Shown in pieces: positions 49,691 to 58,862 of a stretch of DNA of 64,000 nt; position 1 is the first letter of the stretch, and every line of letters begins with the position of its first letter. A model generated the notes under the pieces. It did not search any database, had not been told where the DNA came from, and saw nothing but the letters and a program-made list of their open reading frames with translations. This DNA is from JAIBJN01 sp963811635 (GTDB lineage: Bacteria > Actinomycetota > Thermoleophilia > Gaiellales > Gaiellaceae). The stretch spans positions 62,001-126,000 of the forward strand of contig CAWESB010000016.1 in the NCBI GenBank assembly GCA_963811635.1, in the 5' to 3' direction. Both the position numbers and the translations under genes were made by a program.

Positions 49691-50695
49691 GTGGACGCTG
49701 CCGCGCTCCGCGCGCGGATCGAAGAGCACGTCCGCCGGCACGATCTGATCCCTCCCGGCGGCGAGGTCGCGTGCCTCGTCTCGGGCGGCGCCGACTCGAC
49801 CTGTCTCTGGCATGCGCTCGGGGCGCTGGGCTACGGCGCCTCGGCGCTGCACGTGAACCACCGGCTGCGCGGGGAGGAGTCCGAGGCGGACGCACGCTTC
49901 TGCGCCGACGGACTCGGGGCCCGCGTCGTCGAGGCGCCTCCGGCGGAGAAGGCGACCGAGGCCGAGCTGCGCGATCTCCGCTACGCGGTCGACGCCGGCG
50001 CGCTGCGGGCGACCGGGCACACCGCCTCGGATCAGGTGGAGACGATCCTCTTCCGGCTCGTGTCCAGCGGGACGACCACCGGCATCCGCGTGCGCCGCGA
50101 CGACGGTGTCGTCCGGCCCCTCCTCACGATCTGGCGGGAGGAGACCGAGGCCTACTGCGAGACGGAGGGCCTCCCGTTTCGCCGCGACTCGTCGAATCCG
50201 GATACGGCGCGCGGGCTCATCCGGGCCGAGATCCTGCCGGCGCTCCGCCGCCTGCACCCGGCCGCCGAGCGGAACGTCCTCGCGGCTCTCGAGGACGGCG
50301 AACGGCTCCCGCGACCGGCCGAGAGAGCGCTGTTAGAGTTGCTCGCCTCTCGTGAGGGATCGAAGCGTCTCGACCTGGGCGACGGCCGCGTGGCGGTGAG
50401 GGAGTACGAGAGTGTCTGGCTCGAGCGCGGCCCCGTGCCGCTCGAAGGCCGGGTCCGCTGGGGCCGGTGGACGCTCGAGGCGACCCGCCCGGGCCTGCAC
50501 GTGCGCGGCTGGCGCCCCGGCGATCGCCTCGCGGGCCACGGCAAGAAGGTGCAGGACGTCTTCGTCGACGCCAAGGTCCCGCGCTCGGAGCGCGAAGCGT
50601 GGCCGCTCGTCGTCCGGGGCGACGAGGTCGTCGCCGTCCCCGGGATCACGAGCGCGCCCGGCTACGAGGGCGCGGTCAGCGGGGAGCGGGAGTGA
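49691..50695 (+). CDS. tilS: tRNA(Ile)-lysidine synthase
   Basis: TilS converts cytidine 34 of tRNA-Ile(CAU) to lysidine so that AUA is read. The 334-aa protein has the PP-loop as ACLVSGGADSTCLWHAL (SGGxDS), HVNHRLRGEESEADARFC, ATGHTASDQVETILFRL and RPLLTIWREETEAYCETEGL. The C-terminal part (HVRGWRPGDRLAGHGKKVQD, DAKVPRSEREAWPLVV) binds tRNA. The GTG start follows a leaderless-type -10. hpt overlaps its stop. Confidence 0.94.
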   Translation: MDAAALRARIEEHVRRHDLIPPGGEVACLVSGGADSTCLWHALGALGYGASALHVNHRLRGEESEADARFCADGLGARVVEAPPAEKATEAELRDLRYAVDAGALRATGHTASDQVETILFRLVSSGTTTGIRVRRDDGVVRPLLTIWREETEAYCETEGLPFRRDSSNPDTARGLIRAEILPALRRLHPAAERNVLAALEDGERLPRPAERALLELLASREGSKRLDLGDGRVAVREYESVWLERGPVPLEGRVRWGRWTLEATRPGLHVRGWRPGDRLAGHGKKVQDVFVDAKVPRSEREAWPLVVRGDEVVAVPGITSAPGYEGAVSGERE

Positions 50696-51264
50696 GCTCC
50701 GTGAACGAGCTCACCGCGGCCGTCTCGGACACCCTCATCGACGAGGACACGCTCCAGAGCCGCATCGGCGAGCTCGGCGCCGAGATCAGCGACGACTACC
50801 GCGGGCGCGACCTGCTCCTGATCGGCGTGCTCAAGGGGGCCGTCTTCTTCATGGCCGACCTGATGCGCCAGATCGACATCCCTTGCGAGGTTGACTTCAT
50901 GGCCATCTCGAGCTACGGCGCCGGCGTCGACTCCTCGGGCGTCGTCCGGATCCTCAAGGACCTCGACGTCTCGATCGAGGGACGGAACGTCCTCGTGGTC
51001 GAGGACATCATCGACTCCGGCCTCACGCTCTCCTACCTGCTGCGGAACCTCGAGGCCCGTGAGCCCGCCTCGCTCGAGATCTGCGCCCTCCTGACCAAGC
51101 CGTCCCGGCGCGAGATCGACATCCATACCCGCTACACGGGCTTCGAGATCCCGAACAAGTTCGTGATCGGATACGGGCTCGACTTCGCCGAGCGGTACCG
51201 AAATCTTCCATTTGTCGGCGTTCTCCGAGACGAGCTTGCCGTGCAGGCAGAGGAGATCGCGTAA
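50692..51264 (+). CDS. hpt: Hypoxanthine phosphoribosyltransferase
   Basis: Hpt salvages hypoxanthine/guanine with PRPP. The 190-aa protein has LLLIGVLKGAVFFMADLMRQ, the flexible-loop SSYGAGVDSSGVVRI and the PRPP motif VLVVEDIIDSGLTLSYLL, ending with VIGYGLDFAERYRNLPFVGV. GTG 50692 overlaps the tilS stop (GTGA) with GGGGAGCGGG upstream; GTG 50701 is an alternative. The tilS-hpt-ftsH order is the standard actinobacterial one. Confidence 0.95.
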   Translation: MSSVNELTAAVSDTLIDEDTLQSRIGELGAEISDDYRGRDLLLIGVLKGAVFFMADLMRQIDIPCEVDFMAISSYGAGVDSSGVVRILKDLDVSIEGRNVLVVEDIIDSGLTLSYLLRNLEAREPASLEICALLTKPSRREIDIHTRYTGFEIPNKFVIGYGLDFAERYRNLPFVGVLRDELAVQAEEIA

Positions 51265-51339
51265 CGAAATCCTCATCCGTCGGCTCTCTGTAGCCGAATA
51301 GGAGACTGCTACGCTTCATCCAGCCCTGAGGTCCTTTCG

Positions 51340-53292
<1,953 letters not shown>

Positions 53293-53301
53293 CCTCGCGC
53301 G

Positions 53302-53325
53302 GGGGCGGGCCCGAAGGCCCACCCC
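53302..53325. terminator. Bidirectional terminator candidate between ftsH and the ECF locus
   Basis: GGGGCGGGCC (53302-53311) pairs with GGCCCACCCC (53316-53325), one C/A mismatch, with loop CGAA. It sits between two convergent genes. There is no T tract, as is common in high-GC actinobacteria. Confidence 0.55.
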
Positions 53326-53340
53326 GGTCACGAGCTCGGC

Positions 53341-53940
53341 TCAGCAGTTTGCGAGCAGGTACTGGCGAATGCCCTTGGGCTCGCCGCGCTTCATGTCGGC
53401 GATGAACCCGTCGTAGAAGCGGAGGAGGTCGGCGGAGTAGCCGGGCTCGTCCTCCCATGCGCCGGGACGACGGGGCATCATGGTCGCCCGGATGCGCTCG
53501 AAGCCGGTGACCGCCTCGACGCGCTGGGCTGCGTCGCCCTCGTTCCAGTACTCGAACCACGCACACGTCGCCTGGCTCTGGGCGAACATCAGCCCCGCGC
53601 CTTCCCCGTAGAAGCCGTCGTCGAGGTGTGGATCGCTCCAGGTGGCGCCGGGCGGAAGCCGCAACATGGCGGCGGCCTCGTCGAACTCGCCGCGCGCCGT
53701 CTGGGCGTCGTTGAGGAACGACCCGCGCAGTCCCCAGCCGGCCGCGGCGAGCACGAGCGCGAGGACGGCCACGATCAGGACGACCCGCCCGCGGCTCCGC
53801 GGCGTCCTGCGAGGCTCCTGCCGCGCAGGGGTCGCGACGATCGAGCGGCGTAGGCGCTCCCGAGCATCGGGCTCGGCCGGGGCGAGATCGGCCGCCGGGT
53901 CGAGCCGGCGCAGGAGCTCGAGCGTGTCAGGAGCGGGCAT
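53341..53940 (-). CDS. Membrane protein encoded with the ECF sigma factor (putative anti-sigma partner)
   Basis: 199 aa. A polar, Pro/Arg-rich cytoplasmic start (residues 1-50: LELLRRLDPAADLAPAEPDA) is followed by one membrane segment (VVLIVAVLALVLAAAGWGL, about 53-72) and an extracytoplasmic part with AMLRLPPGATWSDPHLDDGF and YWNEGDAAQRVEAVTGFERI. The topology and the 14-nt overlap with the sigma gene fit an anti-sigma or regulatory partner, but no zinc-binding HxxxCxxC motif is present. The role is inferred from context only. Confidence 0.7.
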   Translation of the reverse strand: MPAPDTLELLRRLDPAADLAPAEPDARERLRRSIVATPARQEPRRTPRSRGRVVLIVAVLALVLAAAGWGLRGSFLNDAQTARGEFDEAAAMLRLPPGATWSDPHLDDGFYGEGAGLMFAQSQATCAWFEYWNEGDAAQRVEAVTGFERIRATMMPRRPGAWEDEPGYSADLLRFYDGFIADMKRGEPKGIRQYLLANC

Positions 53941-54466
53941 CGAAGACACCTCCGGAGATGTGGGCGGAAAGGTCGTGCTCCCCGGCTTCCAGGGCGGCCT
54001 CCAGCCGCCGACGCGCCCGGAAGAGCCGCACCGCGACGTTCGCCCGGGTGCAGCCGAGCGCACGGGCGATCTCGTCGCGGCTCAGGTCGTCCCAGGCGGC
54101 CAGGAGCAGGATCTCGCGGTCGGTCTCCGAGAGCCCTGCCAGCGCGGCCCGGAGCGCGTCGCGCTCTGCCAGTGGAACGGCGATGTCGCCGCTCGGGGCC
54201 GCCTCTGGCCCGAGCCGCTCCACGAGAGCGTCGCGCCGCCGGTCGCCTCGGCGTAGGTTGGCGCGGACGTTCCGCGCCACGCCGAGCAGCCACGGCAAGG
54301 CGTCCTCGGGGACCTCGTCGAGCCGCCGCCAGGCGACGAGGAACGTCTCGGCGGCGATCTCGTCGGCCAGCGCCGGGGCGCGCCGCCGCGCGTACGCGCG
54401 GACGGCGTCGAGATGGAGCTCGTAGAGGCGGTTGAAGCGCGCCTCTCGCGGTCCGGCTTCGGTCAT
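53927..54466 (-). CDS. ECF-type RNA polymerase sigma factor
   Basis: 179 aa. Region 2 is RFNRLYELHLDAVRAYARRR with DEIAAETFLVAWRRLDEVPE (the AexFlvAWrr core) and region 4 is LSETDREILLLAAWDDLSRD plus EIARALGCTRANVAVRLFRA, the promoter -35 reading helix-turn-helix. This is a group IV (ECF) sigma factor. The ATG 54466 has GGAGG at 6 nt; a longer in-frame start at 54526 lacks one. The membrane-partner gene overlaps its stop by 14 nt. The promoter it reads is not identifiable from one sequence. Confidence 0.9.
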   Translation of the reverse strand: MTEAGPREARFNRLYELHLDAVRAYARRRAPALADEIAAETFLVAWRRLDEVPEDALPWLLGVARNVRANLRRGDRRRDALVERLGPEAAPSGDIAVPLAERDALRAALAGLSETDREILLLAAWDDLSRDEIARALGCTRANVAVRLFRARRRLEAALEAGEHDLSAHISGGVFDARS

Positions 54467-54533
54467 CGGCTTCCTCCAGGTCGGGAGCACGGTCTCCCTG
54501 TCCCTGTCCGGCATCCCGAGGCCCATTGCAGCT

Positions 54534-55286
54534 CTAGAAGATGAGGTAGCGTCGCCGGCGCGCTTTGCGCGGCGGGTCCGGGACGGCCTCGCCCGCCACG
54601 ATCGCGGTCGGAGCCTCGGCGGTGAGGAAGACTGCGAGCCGGTCGTCGCCGACCGCCTCGGCGGCGGCCGCGAGGCCGGCTTCCCGCACGTCCGGGGTGT
54701 GGGCGTCGCTCGCGAGGACGTGGGCGAGGCCGCTTCCCAGCAGTCGCTCGGCCGCCTTCTGGGAGGAGCGGCCGATGCGCCCGTCGAGCGACGCCGCGGT
54801 CAGCTGGACGAGCGCGCCCAACCGCACCGCCTCCGTGAGCCTGCCGGGGTCCGCCTGCACGGCGCGGTTCCGCTCCGGGTGGGCGAGCACGGCCTGGAAG
54901 CCGCGGAGGCCGAGCCCGTAGACGGTCTCCTCGAGGCCCGCGGGCCAGCCGGAATAGGGGAACTCGAGCAGCAGGTAACGCTCCGACCGCGCGAGCGAGA
55001 AGCGGCGCAGGTCGTCGTCCTCGAGCGAGCCGAGCATGCCGAGGTCTATCTCCCCGCCGGGCAGGACCTCCAGGTCGATCCGCTGCTCGAGGAAGTCCTC
55101 GCGGAGGCGTGCGACTCCGCGCTCCATCTCCTCGGGCCTGGTGGGGTAGTCGTTGCGGACGTGCGGCGTGGCCGCGATCGCCGTGACGCCGTCCTCGGCG
55201 GCTCGGCGGGCGAGGGCGCGTGCATCCTCGACCGTCCGGGACCCGTCGTCGAGCCCGGGGAGGATGTGGGAATGGAGGTCGATCAC
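54534..55286 (-). CDS. PHP-domain phosphoesterase (CpsB/YwqE-like tyrosine phosphatase)
   Basis: 250 aa. Metal-binding motifs of the PHP fold are in order: VIDLHSHILPGLDDGSRTVE (HxH plus Asp), AIAATPHVRNDY (His), EVLPGGEIDLGML (Glu), QAVLAHPERNRAV (His, Glu) and AHVLASDAHTPDVREAG (DAH). This is the CpsB/YwqE family of bacterial protein tyrosine phosphatases linked to capsule synthesis, though no exopolysaccharide genes are near. GTG 55286 gives VIDLHSHILP, the normal start. It is divergent from folP with overlapping -10 elements between them. Confidence 0.88.
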   Translation of the reverse strand: MIDLHSHILPGLDDGSRTVEDARALARRAAEDGVTAIAATPHVRNDYPTRPEEMERGVARLREDFLEQRIDLEVLPGGEIDLGMLGSLEDDDLRRFSLARSERYLLLEFPYSGWPAGLEETVYGLGLRGFQAVLAHPERNRAVQADPGRLTEAVRLGALVQLTAASLDGRIGRSSQKAAERLLGSGLAHVLASDAHTPDVREAGLAAAAEAVGDDRLAVFLTAEAPTAIVAGEAVPDPPRKARRRRYLIF

Positions 55287-55294
55287 GAAGCCCG

Positions 55295-55301
55295 TAGGAT
55301 A
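55295..55301. promoter_or_regulatory. Overlapping divergent -10 elements (folP / PHP gene)
   Basis: TAGGAT (55295-55300, plus) lies 11 nt before the folP GTG. Its complement shifted by one base reads TATCCT (55301-55296, minus), 9 nt before the PHP GTG at 55286. The two promoters share almost the same base pairs, so the genes may compete for polymerase. Confidence 0.4.
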
Positions 55302-55311
55302 CGGTTGCCAC

Positions 55312-56127
55312 GTGAGACCCTCGCTGGAGCAGGCATTTCCCCGCCCGGCGGTGCTCGGGGTCGTGAACGTCACGCCCGACTCCTTCTCCGACGGCGGCCA
55401 CTACCTGCGGCCCGAGGCTGCGATCGCGCTCGCGCTCGGGTACCTCGACGAGGGCGCGGCGATGGTGGACGTCGGCGGCGAATCGACGCGCCCGGGCTCC
55501 GAGGGAGTCACAGCCGAGGTGGAGCTGAGCCGGATCGAGCCCGTCCTGGAGCACCTCCAGGGGTGCCCGGTCTCCGTCGACACCTCCAAGGCGGCGGTCG
55601 CGCGCCGCGCGCTCGAGCTTGGTGCCGTCATGGTCAACGACGTGACCGCGCTCCGCGGCGACCCGGAGCTCGGCGGGGTCGTCGCGGACGCCGGTGCCTA
55701 CCTCTGCCTCATGCACATGCTCGGCGAGCCGCGGACGATGCAGGACGACCCGCGCTACGACGATGTCGTCTCCGACGTGAAGGCGTTCCTCGAGGAGCGG
55801 CTGGCGGTGGCGGTCCAGGCCGGGATTCCCGAGGAGCGGATCTGCCTCGATCCCGGGATCGGCTTCGGCAAGACCGTGGAGCACAACGTCGAGCTGCTCG
55901 GCAGGCTCGACGAGTTGGTGGCCATCGGCCGGCCCGTGCTCGTCGGCGCGTCGCGCAAGCGCTTCCTCGGGCGGCTGCTCGGCGATCCGGATGCGGTCAC
56001 CGGGTCGGTCTCTGCGGGGGTGGCGGTCGCCGTGCTCGCCTTCGAGCGCGGTGCATCGTTCCTGCGCGTCCACGACGTCCGTGCCCATGTCGAGGCGCTC
56101 GAAGCCGCCCGCGCGGTGGTGCAGTGA
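55312..56127 (+). CDS. folP: Dihydropteroate synthase
   Basis: FolP joins p-aminobenzoate to the pterin in folate synthesis and is the sulfonamide target. The 271-aa TIM-barrel has VLGVVNVTPDSFSDGGHYLR, MVDVGGESTRPGSEGVTAEV, VSVDTSKAAVARRALELGAV, NDVTALRGDPELGGVVADAG, LDPGIGFGKTVEHNVELLGR and VLVGASRKRFLGRLLG. GTG 55312 is the shortest start with a normal N terminus. folB overlaps its stop (GTGA). Confidence 0.96.
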   Translation: MRPSLEQAFPRPAVLGVVNVTPDSFSDGGHYLRPEAAIALALGYLDEGAAMVDVGGESTRPGSEGVTAEVELSRIEPVLEHLQGCPVSVDTSKAAVARRALELGAVMVNDVTALRGDPELGGVVADAGAYLCLMHMLGEPRTMQDDPRYDDVVSDVKAFLEERLAVAVQAGIPEERICLDPGIGFGKTVEHNVELLGRLDELVAIGRPVLVGASRKRFLGRLLGDPDAVTGSVSAGVAVAVLAFERGASFLRVHDVRAHVEALEAARAVVQ

Positions 56128-56486
56128 GCGAGGTCGTGATCGAGGTCGCGGGCCTCGAGCTCCAGGGGTACCACGGCGCCCTCGAGGAGGAGCAGCGCGT
56201 CGGTCAGCGCTTCGTCTTCGACGTCACCCTCGTGGCGCACGACGCGGGCGCGCGCACGGACCAGCTCGGGGACACGGTCGACTACACCGAGGTCGTGGCC
56301 CGCATCCGCGAGATCAGCGACGGTCGCCGATTCAATCTGATCGAGGCGCTCGCCGCAGCGGTCGCCGACGACCTCGTCGACCACTTCCCGGTCTCGCGGG
56401 TCCGCGTGCGCGTACGGAAGCCCGAGGTGCAACTCGAGGCGCTGGTCGAGCACACCTCGGCCACCGTCGAGCGCAACAGTCGGTGA
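56124..56486 (+). CDS. folB: Dihydroneopterin aldolase
   Basis: FolB splits dihydroneopterin to 6-hydroxymethyl-dihydropterin and glycolaldehyde. The 120-aa protein has VAGLELQGYHGALEEEQRVG (the YHGxxxEE signature), DTVDYTEVVARIREI, FNLIEALAAAVADDLV (catalytic Glu) and RVRVRKPEV. The GTG overlaps the folP stop and its own stop overlaps the folK GTG, giving tight coupling. Confidence 0.95.
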   Translation: MSEVVIEVAGLELQGYHGALEEEQRVGQRFVFDVTLVAHDAGARTDQLGDTVDYTEVVARIREISDGRRFNLIEALAAAVADDLVDHFPVSRVRVRVRKPEVQLEALVEHTSATVERNSR

Positions 56487-56944
56487 GGGCGTACGTCGGG
56501 CTCGGCGCCAACCTCGGCGACCGCGAAGGGACGATCCGCAGCGCGGTCGCGCTTCTGGGGACGCAGCCGGGAATCGACGTGGTCGCGGTCTCGTCCCTCC
56601 GCGAGACCGAGCCGGTCGGCTACGTCGACCAGCCCGCGTTCCTGAACGGCGCCGTCGCGGTCGAGACCGAGCTCTCGCCCCAGGAGCTGCTCCAGCGCCT
56701 GCTCGCCGTCGAGCTCGCCCTCGGACGGGTCCGAGGCAAGGGCCCCCGCTTCGGCCCGCGCGCGATCGACCTCGACCTGCTCCTCTACGGGGCGGAGGTG
56801 GTCGACGAGCCGGGCCTGACCGTTCCGCATCCCCGTCTGGCCGAGCGCCGCTTCGTCCTGGAGCCGCTCCACGAGCTGGATCCCGACCTCTCGCTGCCCG
56901 ACGGGCGCGCGGTGCGGGACCTGCTCGGGTCGCAGTTACAATGA
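56483..56944 (+). CDS. folK: 2-amino-4-hydroxy-6-hydroxymethyldihydropteridine pyrophosphokinase
   Basis: FolK transfers pyrophosphate from ATP to hydroxymethyl-dihydropterin. The 153-aa protein has AYVGLGANLGDREGTIRSAV, SSLRETEPVGYVDQPAFLNG, VELALGRVRGKGPRFGPRAI then DLDLLLYG and HPRLAERRFVLEPLHELDPD. GTG 56483 overlaps the folB stop. Pathway partner folE is not in the window, although it usually lies between ftsH and folP in actinobacteria. Confidence 0.95.
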   Translation: MRAYVGLGANLGDREGTIRSAVALLGTQPGIDVVAVSSLRETEPVGYVDQPAFLNGAVAVETELSPQELLQRLLAVELALGRVRGKGPRFGPRAIDLDLLLYGAEVVDEPGLTVPHPRLAERRFVLEPLHELDPDLSLPDGRAVRDLLGSQLQ

Positions 56945-57318
56945 TGTCCATGTCCAACCTCGACGAGCTCGACGAGTACGAGGCAGAGCTCGAGCTACGA
57001 CTGAAGAAGGAATACTCGGCCGTCTTCGGCCTCTTCCGGTACTGCATCGTCACGCAGGACTCCACGTACCTGTGCAACCGGCACGAGCTGAAGGTGCTGC
57101 CGCAGACGACCTACCCGTTCTTCCACCTGACCATGGAGGACGTCTGGGTCTGGGACAAGAACCGCCCGACCCGGATCATCCCGCGCGCCGAGGTCTACAC
57201 GTCGAGCGACGTGACGATCGAGGAGCTGCGTGGCGAGGGCGACGGCCCGGCGCTCACCCCCGAGGCGCTCGCGGAGAAGCTCGGCGAGACCCTCGGCGGC
57301 GAGGAAGAGTCGCTCTAG
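56941..57318 (+). CDS. DUF2469-family protein
   Basis: 125 aa. LDELDEYEAELELRLKKEYS, FGLFRYCIVTQDSTYLCNRH, FFHLTMEDVWVWDKNRPTRI and VYTSSDVTIEEL follow the pattern I know for actinobacterial DUF2469 (short acidic proteins with an EYExExEL start, an internal T-x-x-D-x-WVWD motif and D-V-x-I-E-E-L end). Function unknown. It sits between folK and coaX, the ATG overlapping the folK stop, so it is co-translated with cofactor genes. ATG 56944 is an alternative start. Confidence 0.75.
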   Translation: MMSMSNLDELDEYEAELELRLKKEYSAVFGLFRYCIVTQDSTYLCNRHELKVLPQTTYPFFHLTMEDVWVWDKNRPTRIIPRAEVYTSSDVTIEELRGEGDGPALTPEALAEKLGETLGGEEESL

Positions 57319-57330
57319 CACCGTAGGCCC

Positions 57331-58095
57331 ATGCTGCTGGCCGTCGACGTCGGCAACACCCAGACGGTCCTGGGGCTCTACGACGGCGACCGGCTGGCCG
57401 AGCACTGGCGCGTGGCCACGGAGGCCGAGCGCACGGGCGACGAGCTGGGCGTGCTCGTCGGGCGGCTGCTCGAGCTGCGCGACTTCGGCTACGAGGAGGT
57501 CGCCGGCGTCTGCCTGTCGTCCACCGTGCCGCCTCTCGTCCGCGCCTACGAGGAATTCGCGCGCGACTATGCGGAGGCGCCGCTGCTCGTGCTCGGGCCC
57601 GGGACGCGGACCGGCATCCCCATCGTCTACGACGATCCGCGCGAGGTCGGCCCCGACCGGATCGCCAACGCCGTCGCGGCGCGCGAGCGCTACGGGGCGC
57701 CCTGCATCGTCGTCGACTTCGGGACGTCCACGAACTTCGACATCGTCTCCGCCGCCGGCGAGTACGTCGGCGGTGTCCTCGCTCCCGGGATCGAGGTCTC
57801 GATGGAGGCGCTGTTCGCCCGGGCCGCCCGCCTGGTCAAGGTCGACTTCTCGGCGCCGCCGTCGGTGATCGGGAAGACGACTGTCGCGGGCCTGCAGTCG
57901 GGAATGGTCTACGGCTTTGCCGGCCAGGTGGACGGCATCGTCGGGCGGATCCGCGGTGAGATCGGCGAGACGGCGCCCGTCGTCGCCACGGGAGGGCTCG
58001 CCGAGCTGATCGCGCCGCACGCGGAGACGATCGACACGGTCGATCCGCTCCTGACGCTCGAAGGCCTGCGCCTCGTCTGGGACCGGAACGGCTAG
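57331..58095 (+). CDS. coaX: Type III pantothenate kinase
   Basis: CoaX makes 4-phosphopantothenate, the first step to CoA, and is not feedback-inhibited by CoA. The 254-aa, ASKHA-fold protein has LLAVDVGNTQTVLGLYDGDR (phosphate loop DxGNT), VGPDRIANAVAARERYG, IVVDFGTSTNFDIVSAAGEY and GVLAPGIEVSMEALF, ending GLRLVWDRNG. It follows the DUF2469 gene by 12 nt. Its last 4 nt overlap the convergent Clp-N gene. Confidence 0.95.
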   Translation: MLLAVDVGNTQTVLGLYDGDRLAEHWRVATEAERTGDELGVLVGRLLELRDFGYEEVAGVCLSSTVPPLVRAYEEFARDYAEAPLLVLGPGTRTGIPIVYDDPREVGPDRIANAVAARERYGAPCIVVDFGTSTNFDIVSAAGEYVGGVLAPGIEVSMEALFARAARLVKVDFSAPPSVIGKTTVAGLQSGMVYGFAGQVDGIVGRIRGEIGETAPVVATGGLAELIAPHAETIDTVDPLLTLEGLRLVWDRNG

Positions 58096-58766
58096 CTGCG
58101 CGTCCGCACGGCGGTGCTGAGCGCCTCGGGGTCCGCTCCGAGCTCGCGGACGATGGCGACGGCGCCGGCGCGCTCATCGGACAGGAGGCCGAGGAGGATG
58201 TGCTCGGCGCCGATGTAGTTGTCGCCGAGCGCCTGCGCCTCCCGGACGCTCCCCTCGAGGGCGCGCTTGGCGGCTCGCGTGAAGCCGTGCCGACGTCGGG
58301 ATGGGCCTGACGGCTCCAGTGCAGCGACGCGCTCGCGGATGGGCTCCGCGGTCAGCCCGGCCTCGGCGAGCACGGCGGCCGTGGCCTCGTCCTCTGCCCG
58401 CGCCAGGCCGAGCAGCAGGTGCTCCGAGCCGGCGCGGGAATGCCCGAGCGTGCGGGCCTCCTCCTGTGCCAGCACGATCACCTGTCGCGCGCGGCGCGTG
58501 AAGCGGGTGAACGGCCAGTCGAAGTGTCGGCGCGCGTCCCGGCGGGCGTGCCGGCCGCCCTCGTCGCCCTCGACGATCTGGTGGACGCGCTGGTGGCTGA
58601 GGCCGAGGCTCTCGGCGATCTCGCGCAGCGAGCCGCCTTCGGCATGGAGGCGCCGGATCGCGTAGCCGTAGTCGGCTCGGGCGCTCTCGAGCGCGTGCTG
58701 AGCTTCCAGCATGCGATCGCGCGAGTCGCGCGCTTCGCCGAGAGCGGCGGGATCCAAGGGCGTCAT
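58092..58766 (-). CDS. Helix-turn-helix protein with C-terminal Clp N-domain repeats
   Basis: 224 aa. Residues about 15-75 are a helix-turn-helix (AIRRLHAEGGSLREIAESLG; LSHQRVHQIVEGDEGGRHAR). Residues about 95-215 hold two Clp-N repeats (FTRRARQVIVLAQEEARTLG; AGSEHLLLGLARAEDEATAA; AAKRALEGSVREAQALGDNY; IGAEHILLGLLSDERAGAVA) like the adaptor/substrate-binding domain of ClpC, but no ATPase follows. It could be a DNA-binding regulator that senses proteolysis substrates or is itself delivered to Clp. A perfect palindrome lies inside its own promoter. Confidence 0.82.
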   Translation of the reverse strand: MTPLDPAALGEARDSRDRMLEAQHALESARADYGYAIRRLHAEGGSLREIAESLGLSHQRVHQIVEGDEGGRHARRDARRHFDWPFTRFTRRARQVIVLAQEEARTLGHSRAGSEHLLLGLARAEDEATAAVLAEAGLTAEPIRERVAALEPSGPSRRRHGFTRAAKRALEGSVREAQALGDNYIGAEHILLGLLSDERAGAVAIVRELGADPEALSTAVRTRS

Positions 58767-58773
58767 GGTGTCT

Positions 58774-58802
58774 AGCGTAGTAGACAGCACAGATGCTGTC
58801 AA
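58774..58802 (-). promoter_or_regulatory. Promoter with internal palindromic operator for the Clp-N/HTH gene
   Basis: On the minus strand: TTGACA (58802-58797, perfect -35), a 17-nt spacer and TACGCT (58779-58774), ending 7 nt before the ATG, so the mRNA is probably leaderless. The palindrome GACAGCA-CAGA-TGCTGTC (58783-58800) fills the spacer and overlaps the -35, a typical repressor site. TAGACAG recurs at 58809-58815. Confidence 0.7.
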
Positions 58803-58862
58803 GGGGACTAGACAGTACGCCCGGCGCCAGGCCGGCGTGCGCCCGCCGCGACCGTCTGGGGC

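Noticed and set aside
45803..50257. A 1484-codon open frame on the minus strand across 45803-50257
   Set aside because: It is a high-GC shadow frame antisense to several well-supported genes (DUF4349, GNAT, tilS) and its protein is Arg/Asp/Gly/Ala noise, apart from parts of the real dagK and deoD regions in another frame.
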